A stretch of DNA of 64,000 nt from Yoonia sp. G8-12 (GCF_038443675.1 NZ_CP151762.1:2604001-2668000), one strand, 5' to 3'. Shown: positions 8,453 through 17,520, numbered from the stretch's first letter. Notes: generated from the sequence alone by a model not told the origin. Numbers and translations: made by a program.

Positions 8453-9202
8453 ATGAACAGCCACCCCCAAAACATGACCCATTGGAACGAACGGGTGGAC
8501 ATGGCCGCCGCCTTTCGGTGGACCGCACGGTTGAACATGCACGAAGGCGTGGCAAACCACTTTAGCCTCGCGATCAATGATGACGGCACCAAGTTCCTGA
8601 TGAACCCTAACCAGATGCATTTCAGCCGGATCAGGGCAAGCGACATGATCGTGGTCGATGCCAACGACCCCGACACGCTCACAGGACCAAACGCGCCCGA
8701 CCCAACCGCATGGGGACTACACGGGGGTATCCACCGTCTGGTACCGCACGCACGCTGCGCGATGCATGTGCATTCCATCTTTGCCACCGTGCTGGCCTCG
8801 CTCAAAGACAGCCGCCTGCCGCCCATCGACCAGAACTGCTGCACGTTCTTCAACCGCTACGTCATCGACGACGGCTATGGCGGGCTCGCCTTTGAAAGCG
8901 AAGGCGCGCGCTGCGCCGCGCTCTTCACCGATCCCAAACAAAAGGTCATGATCATGGGCAACCACGGCGTGCTAGTGATCGGTGCAACAGTGGCCGAAAC
9001 CTTCAATCGGATGTTCTATTTCGAACGCGCCGCCGAAACCTATATCCGCGCCCTGCAAACCGGCCAGCCCTTGCGCGTCCTGCCCGACGACATCGCTGAA
9101 AAAACCGCGCAAGAACTCGAATCCTACCCCGAACAAGACATCCGCCATCTGGCCGAACTCCGCGCCGTCCTCGACGCCGATCACTCCGACTACGCCACCT
9201 AA
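8453..9202 (+). CDS. Class II aldolase/adducin family protein
   Basis: The protein has 249 residues with the class II aldolase/adducin fold. Metal-binding histidines are in AMHVHSIFAT and a further one is in MGNHGVLVIG. ANHFSLAI is the usual N-terminal motif. It is divergent from the dehydratase/dehydrogenase pair across 71 bp, which suggests joint regulation and a role in cleaving or isomerising a sugar-acid intermediate. Substrate not identifiable. AAGGAG lies at correct spacing before the ATG. Confidence 0.8.
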   Translation: MNSHPQNMTHWNERVDMAAAFRWTARLNMHEGVANHFSLAINDDGTKFLMNPNQMHFSRIRASDMIVVDANDPDTLTGPNAPDPTAWGLHGGIHRLVPHARCAMHVHSIFATVLASLKDSRLPPIDQNCCTFFNRYVIDDGYGGLAFESEGARCAALFTDPKQKVMIMGNHGVLVIGATVAETFNRMFYFERAAETYIRALQTGQPLRVLPDDIAEKTAQELESYPEQDIRHLAELRAVLDADHSDYAT

Positions 9203-9306
9203 AACCCCGTTATTACTGGCCCCCAAATATCCCCGCCGGAGGCATCCCGCCCTCACAACGCACACAAACACTTGCCTCACCCCACAGGTTCCGGCACCAC
9301 AGGCTT

Positions 9307-10167
9307 ATGACAAAAACGCTCCTCTCCTTCGGCCATGGCTATAGCGCCCGCGCCTTTTCCCGTATCCTCCTGCCGCAAGACTGGCGGATCATTGGCACCA
9401 CAAGGTCCGAGGACAAAGCGCCCCAATTGATGAATGAGGGGATCGAGCCCCGCATCTGGCCCGGTGCCGATATGATCCCTGCGCTGGATGCCGCGACCCA
9501 CCTGCTGATCTCGGCCGCCCCTGATGACGCGGGCGATCCGGTGCTGGCAGCGCTCCACGATGAAATCGCCCAGCGCGCGGACCAGTTTGAATGGGTCGGC
9601 TACCTCTCCACCACCGGCGTCTACGGCGACCATGACGGCGATTGGGTCGATGAAAACACCCCCCTGACCCCCGCAACAAAACGCGGCATCGCGCGGGTCG
9701 AGGCCGAGGCCGCATGGGCCGCCATCCCCGGACTGCCCCTGCACATTTTCCGCCTCGCCGGCATCTATGGCCCCGGGCGCGGGCCGTTTTCCAAGGTCCG
9801 CAACGGCACCGCGCGCCGGATCATCAAGGAGGGGCAGGTCTTTAGCCGCACCCATGTCGCCGATATCGCCCGCGTGCTGGCCGCCTCGATCGCCAAACCC
9901 AACCCCGGTGCGGCCTATAACGTCTGCGACAATGATCCCGCCCCGCCCGAAGATGTGATCGCCTATGCCGCTGAATTGCTGGGGCTACCGATCCCCGAGG
10001 CCGTCGATTTCGAAGACGCCGACATGTCGCCCATGGCGCGCAGTTTCTATGCCGAAAGCAAGAAAGTGCGCAACGACCGCATCAAGGACGAATTAGGGGT
10101 CGAACTGCTCTACCCTGATTACAAATCAGGGCTCAAAGCATTGCTGGCGCAGGAAATCGGCGCCTGA
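9307..10167 (+). CDS. NAD(P)-binding epimerase/dehydratase-like (SDR) protein
   Basis: The protein has 286 residues and belongs to the extended-SDR/YeeZ-like group. The nucleotide-binding region SFGHGYSARAF replaces the classical GxxGxxG, LSTTGVYGDH holds the SDR active-site Ser/Thr and Tyr region, and FRLAGIYGPGRG is typical of the family. The physiological substrate is unknown. The gene ends convergently with the next one, the last 35 bp overlapping on opposite strands. Confidence 0.75.
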   Translation: MTKTLLSFGHGYSARAFSRILLPQDWRIIGTTRSEDKAPQLMNEGIEPRIWPGADMIPALDAATHLLISAAPDDAGDPVLAALHDEIAQRADQFEWVGYLSTTGVYGDHDGDWVDENTPLTPATKRGIARVEAEAAWAAIPGLPLHIFRLAGIYGPGRGPFSKVRNGTARRIIKEGQVFSRTHVADIARVLAASIAKPNPGAAYNVCDNDPAPPEDVIAYAAELLGLPIPEAVDFEDADMSPMARSFYAESKKVRNDRIKDELGVELLYPDYKSGLKALLAQEIGA

Positions 10168-10789
10168 TGGCCCAGGCAATACCCGCATAAATCAACAAGA
10201 TCACAACAGCGGTAGCAAAGTTCACACCATAAAATACCGCCCGATCCGACAACTCCAGACTATTGAGGAAACGGTAAGGCAACCCGCTGGTCACGCTGCC
10301 CGCAGGACTGTTGTTCAAAGGCTGCAAAACCAGCTCCGTCCAAGCGATATAAACCGCGATCACGCCAAAAAGCCACGCAAGCGGCGCACCTAAACGGCGA
10401 TAGCTTTTGTGCACAAAAAGCGTGTCGATAATCTGCAAAGCAGGGCCAAGACCATGCAGGTAAATCTCTAGATGCCACGCGCCCAGTTCACCGTCATTGG
10501 TCACAGACGTGGGATCCGCAAAATAAAGCCGCCAGTACAAAAACACGACCATCGTGTTAATCACTGCCGTCATGCAGACAAAGCCGTCCCACCGACGCGT
10601 GCTGCGGCTTTCCTCAATGGCCATCATGCGGCTGAACGCAAAGAACGAACAAAACAGAGCCCAGACGGTCAGGAACCGGAACGGCCCCCCGAACTGCCCC
10701 CAATCCCCGAAAACCAGCATGCGGATGCAATAGCCACCCGCCAGCAAAAACGCGGTCCAGCGGAAAATCAAACGAGGGTTTATCGACAT
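10133..10789 (-). CDS. Polytopic membrane protein, possibly FAR-17a/AIG1 (Pr6Pr)-like
   Basis: The protein has 218 residues with about six hydrophobic segments, for example TAFLLAGGYCIRMLVF, FLTVWALFCSFFAF, FVCMTAVINTMVVFLYW and AVVILLIYAGIAWAI. A conserved-looking loop, HLEIYLHGLGPALQIIDTLF, recalls the His-containing motif of AIG1-type integral-membrane hydrolases, but I place it there only tentatively. Its 3' end overlaps the previous gene by 35 bp tail to tail. Function unknown. Confidence 0.65.
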   Translation of the reverse strand: MSINPRLIFRWTAFLLAGGYCIRMLVFGDWGQFGGPFRFLTVWALFCSFFAFSRMMAIEESRSTRRWDGFVCMTAVINTMVVFLYWRLYFADPTSVTNDGELGAWHLEIYLHGLGPALQIIDTLFVHKSYRRLGAPLAWLFGVIAVYIAWTELVLQPLNNSPAGSVTSGLPYRFLNSLELSDRAVFYGVNFATAVVILLIYAGIAWAIRRRFPAPAML

Positions 10790-10925
10790 TTAAGGCTCAC
10801 TTTTTGGGCAAACCATGCGCTGGCAAGGCGATATGCGTCCAGTCTTACTTGGCGTCATATCAGACCCTTGCTCAACTGTTGCAAACAACCCATATCAGGG
10901 ACGCGTCAGAGCTAGGGCCAACCAT

Positions 10926-11708
10926 ATGACATTCCGCCAGAAAACAGCCGATTTGCTTGCCACCGCTTGGGTGCGCAACTTCATTGTGGTTGTGATTATT
11001 TTCAATGCGATCATTCTGGGGATGGAGACGTCAAAAACAGTGATGGACACCGCCGGCCCGCTGATCATCGCACTGGACCGGATTTGCCTTGCGATCTTTG
11101 TGGTAGAGCTTGGTGCCAAGCTTTTTGCCCAACGGATGCAGTTCTTCCGCAGCGGCTGGAACATCTTTGACTTCATCATCGTGGGCGTCTCACTGATCCC
11201 GGGCAACGGCGGGCTGTCGGTCTTGCGCGCGTTGCGGATCTTGCGGGTTCTGCGCGTGATCTCGGTGGTGCCCTCGCTGCGCCGCGTGGTCGAAGGCTTT
11301 GTCACAGCCCTGCCCGGCATGGGATCGGTGTTCTTGCTGATGGGGATCGTGTTCTACATTGCCGCTGTCATGGCGACCAAACTCTTTGGCGACGCGTTCC
11401 CCGAATGGTTCGGCACCTTGGGCCGCTCGGGCTATTCGCTGTTCCAGATCATGACGCTGGAAAGCTGGTCGATGGGCATCGTCCGCCCCGTGATGGAGAT
11501 CTACCCCTACGCCTGGGTTTTCTTCGTGCCCTTCATCATGGTGACCACCTTCGCGGTGGTAAACCTGCTGGTCGGTCTGATCGTGAACTCCATGCAAGAC
11601 GCCCACGCCGAAGAAGGCAACGCCGCAACAGACGCGTATCGGGACGAAGTGCTGGCGAAGCTAGAGGCGATTGAGAAGCGGTTGGATAGAAACGCCAAAG
11701 ACGGGTGA
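10926..11708 (+). CDS. Voltage-gated sodium channel, NavBac family (NavAb/NavSp-like)
   Basis: The protein has 260 residues and one six-transmembrane domain. The S4 voltage sensor has arginines at every third position (Arg101, 104, 107, 110 in LRALRILRVLRVI). The pore loop reads MTLESWSMGIVRP at 176-188, with Glu179 as the selectivity-filter glutamate. This filter and the following EIYPYAWVFF segment are almost identical to the structurally solved NavAb. A polar C-terminal coiled-coil tail (DEVLAKLEAIEKRL) would tetramerise the channel. I chose the ATG at 10926 over upstream codons because S1 then starts at the family's usual distance. It lies alone between unrelated genes. Confidence 0.92.
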   Translation: MTFRQKTADLLATAWVRNFIVVVIIFNAIILGMETSKTVMDTAGPLIIALDRICLAIFVVELGAKLFAQRMQFFRSGWNIFDFIIVGVSLIPGNGGLSVLRALRILRVLRVISVVPSLRRVVEGFVTALPGMGSVFLLMGIVFYIAAVMATKLFGDAFPEWFGTLGRSGYSLFQIMTLESWSMGIVRPVMEIYPYAWVFFVPFIMVTTFAVVNLLVGLIVNSMQDAHAEEGNAATDAYRDEVLAKLEAIEKRLDRNAKDG

Positions 11709-11771
11709 ATGGCCGTTTTGCGGGACTTTGTTGCCGTAAGGGTTGCAAAGTCGAATGACGGCTCTTGGTTA

Positions 11772-12020
11772 TCAGGTTGATGTTCGAGCAGGTCGCAAAT
11801 GGTGCTTGTTGATAGCCGCCCTCATAGCCCAAAGGCTTACGGGGATTCCCACTATTAGTCCGGCGATTCCTCCCCAGAAAGCTGCAGCGTCAGCTGCTTG
11901 TCCTAACATCGCCCCGACAAATCCAACGATAAAACCCGCAATGAAACCGGCGACCGCTCCGCCTAAAAAGCCTCGCCAAACCATGCTCCACCATATCGGC
12001 AACACTTCTCCGTAAGTCAT
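11772..12020 (-). CDS. Small glycine-zipper membrane protein
   Basis: The protein has 82 residues starting MTYGEVLPIWWSMVWRG, with two hydrophobic segments rich in GxxxG repeats (GGAVAGFIAGFIVGFVGAML and FWGGIAGLIVGIPVSLWA). The start at 12020 has a GAGAGG ribosome binding site; an upstream in-frame extension lacks this. Such proteins pack helices in the inner membrane. No function is recognisable. It lies downstream of dxs on the opposite side of a short gap. Confidence 0.6.
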   Translation of the reverse strand: MTYGEVLPIWWSMVWRGFLGGAVAGFIAGFIVGFVGAMLGQAADAAAFWGGIAGLIVGIPVSLWAMRAAINKHHLRPARTST

Positions 12021-12104
12021 GAATTTTCCTCTCTTACAACTTAAAGCCGACTTTGGCCGCCGTGCAGAAAAAATGCAACAAGGGCTCAAACCCGACTTTC
12101 GGCC

Positions 12105-14018
12105 CTACGCCCGCTTCTCCATCACTGCCACGCCCATCACCTCAAGCACCTTCGCCTCGATATGCTCGGCGTTCATCCCCGCTACATCGTACATCGCCTT
12201 GGGGCTTGCCTGATCAATGAACGTATCGGGCAGCACCATCGACCGGAACTTCAGGCCATGATCGAACACGCCCTCATCCGCCAAGAGCTGGGCGACATGT
12301 GATCCGAAACCACCCACGGCACCCTCTTCGACAGTGATCAGCGCCTCATGCTCTGCCGCTAGTTTCAGGATCAAATCACGGTCAAGCGGCTTGGCAAAAC
12401 GCGCATCCGCCACGGTTGGTTTGATGCCCTTCGCCTGCAACGCTTCGCAGGCTTGCGTCACTTCCTGCAACCGCGTGCCGAACGACAGGATTGCCACCTG
12501 TTTGCCCTCGCGGATCATGCGGCCTTTGCCAATTTCCAGCACTTGCGGGTTTTCCGGCATCTCAACGCCTACACCCTCGCCACGCGGAAAGCGGAACGCG
12601 ATCGGGCCTTCGTCATGCGCCGCAGCGGTCGCAACCATCCGCACCAGTTCCGCCTCATCCGCGGCAGCCATCACCACGAAACCGGGGAGATTGGCAAGGA
12701 ACGCCACATCGAACGACCCCGCATGTGTGGCCCCGTCGGCCCCCACCAGCCCTGCGCGATCAATCGCAAAACGGACCGGCAAACGCTGGATCGCCACATC
12801 ATGAACAACCTGATCATAGCCGCGTTGCAGGAAGGTCGAATAGAGCGCGCAGAACGGGCGCATCCCGCCAGCGGCAAGGCCCGCACTAAACGTCACCGCA
12901 TGTTGTTCGGCGATACCCACGTCAAAGCAACGGCTTGCATAGCGTTCCATGAATTTATTCAGCCCAGTGCCATCCGGCATGGCAGCCGTCACAGCACAAA
13001 TCTTGGGATCACTGGCGGCATGTTTCAGCAGGCTCTCGGCAAACACGGACGTATAAGACGGCGCATTGCTGGGTGCTTTATTCTGCTCGCCGGTGATAAC
13101 ATCAAATTTGGCGGTGGCATGGCCCTTATCGGTGGCACGCTCGGCAGGGGCATAGCCCTTACCCTTCTTGGTGATCGCATGGATCAGGATCGGACCATCG
13201 GCGCGGGCTTTCACCGTGCGCAACACCGACAACAACTGCTCCATATCATGGCCATCAATCGGGCCGAGATAGGAAAAGCCCAATTCCTCGAACAGCGTCC
13301 CACCCACGGTCATATGCTTGAGAACATCCTTGGCGCGCTTGGCCCCTTCACGAAACGGTTCGGGCAAAAGTGACATGGCACCTTTTGCCGCCGCCTTGAA
13401 TTCCTGAAACGGCTCGCCCGCATAAAGGCGCGACAGATAAGACGACATGGCACCGGTTGGCGGCGCAATCGACATTTCATTGTCATTCAGGATCACGATC
13501 AGCCGCTTGCCCAAGTGCCCCGCGTTATTCATCGCCTCATAGGCCATGCCCGCCGACATCGCGCCATCACCGATCACGGCAATCGCATCGCCACCTTCAC
13601 CGCCCAGATCACGCGCGACGGCAAAACCAAGGGCCGCTGAAATCGAGGTGCTCGAATGGGCGGCGCCAAACGGATCATAGGGGCTTTCCGATCGTTTGGT
13701 AAAACCGCTCAAACCGCCCTCGGTGCGCAGGGTGCGGATACGATCACGCCGCCCTGTCAAAATCTTATGCGGATAGCATTGGTGTGACACATCCCAGATA
13801 ATCTTGTCCTTGGGCGCATCAAATACCGCATGAAGCGCCACGGTCATCTCAACCACACCCAGACCAGCCCCCAAATGCCCGCCCGTCACCGACACAGCCG
13901 AGATCGTCTCGGCGCGCAATTCATCGGCCAACTGGCGCAATTCGGCGTCAGACATGCCCTTCATATCAGAAGGCGTATGGACACGGTCCAGAACGGGCGT
14001 GTGGGGTTGGTCAGACAT
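12105..14018 (-). CDS. dxs: 1-deoxy-D-xylulose-5-phosphate synthase
   Basis: The protein has 637 residues, normal for Dxs. The thiamine-diphosphate motif GDGAMSAGMAYEAMNNAG is complete, HVSHQCYPHKILTGR is the N-terminal active-site region, and the transketolase-like domain contains DVGIAEQHAVTFSAGLA and RAGLVGADGATHAG. It condenses pyruvate and glyceraldehyde 3-phosphate in the first step of the MEP isoprenoid pathway. It is the last gene of the deacetylase / xseB / ispA / dxs operon and starts 11 bp after the ispA stop. Confidence 0.97.
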   Translation of the reverse strand: MSDQPHTPVLDRVHTPSDMKGMSDAELRQLADELRAETISAVSVTGGHLGAGLGVVEMTVALHAVFDAPKDKIIWDVSHQCYPHKILTGRRDRIRTLRTEGGLSGFTKRSESPYDPFGAAHSSTSISAALGFAVARDLGGEGGDAIAVIGDGAMSAGMAYEAMNNAGHLGKRLIVILNDNEMSIAPPTGAMSSYLSRLYAGEPFQEFKAAAKGAMSLLPEPFREGAKRAKDVLKHMTVGGTLFEELGFSYLGPIDGHDMEQLLSVLRTVKARADGPILIHAITKKGKGYAPAERATDKGHATAKFDVITGEQNKAPSNAPSYTSVFAESLLKHAASDPKICAVTAAMPDGTGLNKFMERYASRCFDVGIAEQHAVTFSAGLAAGGMRPFCALYSTFLQRGYDQVVHDVAIQRLPVRFAIDRAGLVGADGATHAGSFDVAFLANLPGFVVMAAADEAELVRMVATAAAHDEGPIAFRFPRGEGVGVEMPENPQVLEIGKGRMIREGKQVAILSFGTRLQEVTQACEALQAKGIKPTVADARFAKPLDRDLILKLAAEHEALITVEEGAVGGFGSHVAQLLADEGVFDHGLKFRSMVLPDTFIDQASPKAMYDVAGMNAEHIEAKVLEVMGVAVMEKRA

Positions 14019-14029
14019 GGCGACCCTTC

Positions 14030-14938
14030 TTAATGTGTGCGGGCAATCACAAACTGTGCTGCTTCTTTCAACGTATCGGCATCTTCGCCGTACGGAGATA
14101 GCGCATCACAGGCTTCTTCCACCAGTGCAGCAGCGCGGCTTTTCGCCCCATCAAGACCCAATAAAGAAACAAAAGTCGCTTTTCCAGCGGCCGCATCCTT
14201 GCCGACAGCCTTGCCAACCGTGTTCACATCACCGGTGGCATCCAGAACATCATCAGCAATCTGGAAGGCCAGACCCAGATAGGCACCATAGATCGACAAA
14301 GGCTCACGCTCGGCTTCGGCCATCCGTGGGCCGACAAGCGCTGACCACGAAATGAGCGCACCCGTTTTGGCGGCCTGCAAATCCATGACCTCCTGCAGAT
14401 CAAGCGGCACTTTGGTGGTCTCAGCGGCAATATCGGCGGCCTGCCCGCCAACCATGCCGCGGATACCAGCAGCGTTGGTCAAAGACATCAACAGGTTCAG
14501 CTTGGCACGGGGCGCACATTCGGCCTGCAACAGCAATTCAAACGCAAGCGCCTGCAACCCATCACCTGCCAGCACAGCGGTTGCCTCATTCCACTTTTTG
14601 TGAACGGTCGGCTGACCACGGCGCAGATCATCATCGTCCATGCAGGGCAGATCGTCATGCACCAAAGAATACGCATGGATACACTCAATCGCAGCGGCGG
14701 CACCGGCGGCGGCAACAGGGTTGATCCCCAACATCCGTGTCGTTTCCAAAACCAGAAACGCGCGCAATGCTTTGCCGCCAGAGGCGGCATAGATCATCGC
14801 ATCGGCAACATCGCCTTCCAGCCCCGTCAGGGCAAAGCCGATCCGCGCCTGCGCAACCTTTGCCGCATGGGTCAATGTCTCTTGAAAGGATTTACGCTTC
14901 AGCGCGGCGATCTGGTATTTTTCCAAAGGATTAGTCAT
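14030..14938 (-). CDS. ispA: Polyprenyl (farnesyl) diphosphate synthase
   Basis: The protein has 302 residues from the ATG at 14938, which lies inside the last codons of xseB (8-bp overlap). The first Asp-rich motif is DDLPCMDDDDLRRG and the second is QIADDVLDATGD. It makes farnesyl or geranyl diphosphate from IPP and DMAPP. A start 30 bp further upstream is possible, but the overlapping ATG fits the usual xseB-ispA junction better. Confidence 0.93.
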   Translation of the reverse strand: MTNPLEKYQIAALKRKSFQETLTHAAKVAQARIGFALTGLEGDVADAMIYAASGGKALRAFLVLETTRMLGINPVAAAGAAAAIECIHAYSLVHDDLPCMDDDDLRRGQPTVHKKWNEATAVLAGDGLQALAFELLLQAECAPRAKLNLLMSLTNAAGIRGMVGGQAADIAAETTKVPLDLQEVMDLQAAKTGALISWSALVGPRMAEAEREPLSIYGAYLGLAFQIADDVLDATGDVNTVGKAVGKDAAAGKATFVSLLGLDGAKSRAAALVEEACDALSPYGEDADTLKEAAQFVIARTH

Positions 14939-15164
14939 CAAGCGGTGCCGTGCCGACAGGTGAACCACCTTCGCCCAATGTGATCTTCGCGACCTTTTCT
15001 TCGGCCTCTTTGAGCTTTGCTTCGCAGCGCGCCTTCAGGGCTGCACCGCGCTCATAAAGCGCAATGCTTTCATCCAAAGCAACGTCGCCGCGCTCCAGTT
15101 GGCCAACAACCATTTCCAATTCTTTGATTGCGTCCTCAAAGCTCATCTTTTCAACGTCGCTCAT
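14931..15164 (-). CDS. xseB: Exodeoxyribonuclease VII small subunit
   Basis: The protein has 77 residues with the XseB core: SFEDAIKELEMVVGQLERG, then LDESIALYERGAALK and CEAKLKEAEEKV. It pairs with XseA, encoded elsewhere, in a single-strand-specific exonuclease. It overlaps the upstream deacetylase gene by 4 bp and the downstream ispA by 8 bp, so it is translationally coupled on both sides. Confidence 0.95.
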   Translation of the reverse strand: MSDVEKMSFEDAIKELEMVVGQLERGDVALDESIALYERGAALKARCEAKLKEAEEKVAKITLGEGGSPVGTAPLDD

Positions 15165-16084
15165 CGACCTCTTTCCTCCAAAACCTTTACATGGGCAGCC
15201 GCAGACGCGCCCAGCGCCGTCAGGTCATATCCACCTTCAAGGCTTGATACCACCCGCCCCTCACAATGGGTACTTGCTACATCACACAAACGTTCTGTCA
15301 CCCAACCAAAGTCTTCTGTTGTCAGGTTCATCCCCGCCAAGGGATCACTCATATGTGCATCGAAACCGGCCGAAATTATGACGAGTTGTGGAGAGAATGC
15401 GTCAATCCGTGGCAGAACAAGGCGCTCCATCACGTCGCGAAAGGCCTTTGATCCGGTGCCTTCGGGCAAGGGCACGTTCAACACGTTATCGACACCCACC
15501 TCATGCGCCGCACCGGTGCCGGGATAAAGTGGCGACTGATGGGTGGAACAGAATAGTATACGCGGATCATCCTCAACGAGATCTTGCGTGCCATTGCCGT
15601 GATGCACATCAAAATCCACAATCGCGACACGGTCCAGACCGTGATATTCCAGCGCATGTTTGGCCCCGATGACGACATTGCCAAAAAAGCAAAACCCCAT
15701 CGCAGTTTCGCGTTCCGCATGGTGGCCCGGCGGACGCACCGCGACAAAGGCATTGTTCGCCTCATCGCCCAGCACCATATCAACGGCGCGCACGACGCCA
15801 CCTGCGGCACGTAATGCGGCGGTCAGCGTACCGGACGACATATGGGTATCGGCATCCAGTGACCGCCATCCTTCGGTCGGAGCAGCCGCGCGGATCGCAT
15901 CAATATGGGTCTGCGGATGGGCGCGCAGAAGATCATCATCAGCAACCAAAGGTGCAGTGACACGGGTCAGTGGCATACCCTCAAGGGCATTCAAGACCGC
16001 CGCCAACCGCGCGACCTGCTCAGGGTGGCCCGGGGGTGTGACGTGATCTGCGCAATCGGGGTGTGAAATCAAAGCTGTTGTCAT
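15161..16084 (-). CDS. Histone-deacetylase-family hydrolase (acetylpolyamine amidohydrolase/AcuC type)
   Basis: The protein has 307 residues. The class II HDAC-like active site is intact: RPPGHHAERE (His121, His122), VDFDVHHGNGTQ (zinc ligands Asp159 and His161) and SAGFDAHMSDPLAG (third zinc ligand). The active-site architecture predicts deacetylation of a small acetylated amine or a lysine side chain. Its stable position at the head of an xseB-ispA-dxs operon is a Rhodobacterales trait, but the reason is not known. Confidence 0.9.
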   Translation of the reverse strand: MTTALISHPDCADHVTPPGHPEQVARLAAVLNALEGMPLTRVTAPLVADDDLLRAHPQTHIDAIRAAAPTEGWRSLDADTHMSSGTLTAALRAAGGVVRAVDMVLGDEANNAFVAVRPPGHHAERETAMGFCFFGNVVIGAKHALEYHGLDRVAIVDFDVHHGNGTQDLVEDDPRILFCSTHQSPLYPGTGAAHEVGVDNVLNVPLPEGTGSKAFRDVMERLVLPRIDAFSPQLVIISAGFDAHMSDPLAGMNLTTEDFGWVTERLCDVASTHCEGRVVSSLEGGYDLTALGASAAAHVKVLEERGR

Positions 16085-16167
16085 AGGCCCAAAAGACGCA
16101 ATTCAGATAGAAATCACAACCATGTTCTGGTTTTTTCACAGGTAAAAATACACCGGAGCGATCACGC

Positions 16168-16869
16168 CTACTCCGGCGCCAGCATATAGCCCGCACCGCG
16201 CACCGTTTGCAGGTATCGTGGCTGCTTTGGGTCCACCTCAATCTTGCGCCGCAAACGGGTAATTTGCACATCCACCGCACGTTCCTGCGTCTGCCCGCCC
16301 GACCGGCTCAGTTCCTCGACCAGTTTGGTGCGTGTCACGGCCTCTCCCGGACAACCCGAGAAAATCCGCATCAGCTGGCTTTCTGTCGATGTCAGGCGCA
16401 CAAGTTCATCGCCATGCCACATCTCGCCGCGTTCAATATCATAGCGGACCGGCCCCATATTCAGGACCTTTGGCAGAACCACGCTCGGCTCAGCGGCTGG
16501 GACACGGCGCAGAATTGCGTTGATCCGCAGCAAGAGCTCTTTGGGTTCAAACGGCTTGGGCAAATAATCATCCGCACCGGCCTCAAGCCCGGTAATCCGG
16601 TCGTCTGTGCCGCCCTTGGCCGTCAGCAACATGATCGGTGTCGTGATTTTCTTGCGCAGATCACGACAGAGCGACATGCCATCCTCGCCCGGCATCATGA
16701 CGTCAAGCACGATCATATCAAATTCGAGGCCGGATAGAATGCGCCGGGCATGGGCGGCGTCGCGGGCCGTGCTGACCAAAAAACCGGACCGGATCAGAAA
16801 CTTCTGCAAAAGGCCGCGAATGCGCTCATCATCATCAACGATCAACAGGTGGGCGTCGTCATTACTCAT
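16168..16869 (-). CDS. petR: OmpR/PhoB-family response regulator, PetR-like
   Basis: The protein has 233 residues. The receiver domain shows LLIVDDDERIRG (acidic pocket), IVLDVMMPGEDG with the phospho-accepting Asp, and LTAKG and YLPKPFEPKELL with the conserved Lys. A winged-helix output domain follows (LTSTESQLMRIF, VDVQITRLRRKIE). It overlaps a MarR gene by 4 bp, the arrangement known as petP-petR in Rhodobacter, where the pair is needed for growth. No sensor kinase is adjacent. The symbol rests on synteny and family. Confidence 0.82.
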   Translation of the reverse strand: MSNDDAHLLIVDDDERIRGLLQKFLIRSGFLVSTARDAAHARRILSGLEFDMIVLDVMMPGEDGMSLCRDLRKKITTPIMLLTAKGGTDDRITGLEAGADDYLPKPFEPKELLLRINAILRRVPAAEPSVVLPKVLNMGPVRYDIERGEMWHGDELVRLTSTESQLMRIFSGCPGEAVTRTKLVEELSRSGGQTQERAVDVQITRLRRKIEVDPKQPRYLQTVRGAGYMLAPE

Positions 16870-17372
16870 TCCGGTTTATCCTTTATCGCCTCGTAATGGT
16901 GGCGCGTCTCATCGTCCATCATGGCCTCTAGTACCTGCCGAAATCCGGCAACTGCCGCCGGACCAGCCGCGCGGTACGCGGCCCGCATTCGGTCACGCTG
17001 GGCATCGGATAATTCCCGCTCCAGCGCAGCACCCGCTGCAGTCAGGTGCAAATGCCGTTCGCGCTTGTCCCGCTGTCCAACGGTGCTGTCCACCAAACCG
17101 TCTTCGATCAAGGCACGCAAGACACGATTGAGCGATTGTTTTGTCACGCCCAGAACCGACAGCAGATTATTGACCGTCGTTCCGGGACTGCGATGTATGA
17201 AATGGATCGCCCTATGATGGGCACGGCCATAGGATTTCTGCGCAAGAATACGGTCAGGATCAGCGGTAAAGCCGCGATAGGCAAAAAACATCGCCTCGAT
17301 TCCCTTGCGCAATTGCTCGTCCGTTAGAAACAGCAGGCTTTGGCCCATCTGCGGCGGCAACCCGTCATTCAT
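16866..17372 (-). CDS. petP: MarR-family regulator, PetP-like
   Basis: The protein has 168 residues with a MarR winged helix: HRSPGTTVNNLLSVLGVTKQ is the recognition region and LVDSTVGQRDKRERHLHLT the wing. ATGs lie at 17378 and 17372. AAGGGAG is 7 bases from 17372 but too close to 17378, so I use 17372. It is translationally coupled to the PetR-like gene. An inverted repeat 20 bp upstream could be its own operator. Confidence 0.8.
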   Translation of the reverse strand: MNDGLPPQMGQSLLFLTDEQLRKGIEAMFFAYRGFTADPDRILAQKSYGRAHHRAIHFIHRSPGTTVNNLLSVLGVTKQSLNRVLRALIEDGLVDSTVGQRDKRERHLHLTAAGAALERELSDAQRDRMRAAYRAAGPAAVAGFRQVLEAMMDDETRHHYEAIKDKPE

Positions 17373-17391
17373 GCGCATTCTCCCTTGGTCT

Positions 17392-17409
17392 TGACGTTAC
17401 AATACGTCA
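17392..17409. promoter_or_regulatory. Inverted repeat in the petP/ilvE divergent promoter region
   Basis: The repeat is TGACGT-TACAAT-ACGTCA, with 6-bp perfect arms and a 6-bp spacer, 20 bp before petP. MarR proteins often bind such palindromes beside their own gene. A second TTGAC-type stretch (17416-17421) on the ilvE side could be a -35 element. Binding by PetP is inference only. Confidence 0.4.
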
Positions 17410-17520
17410 GCTTTGTTGACATTCCAAGAATCAACTGCTAGCGAAAAGCAGAAACTACGCAATATTATGTCCGAAACGGACCTATCAGCGTAATAAATGC
17501 AAAACGGGATGGAGAATGCG

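Noticed and set aside
6627..8456. 609-codon open frame on the plus strand
   Set aside because: It is antisense to the IlvD/Edd dehydratase. The translation is Arg/His-rich with no domain character, a codon-bias shadow in GC-rich DNA.
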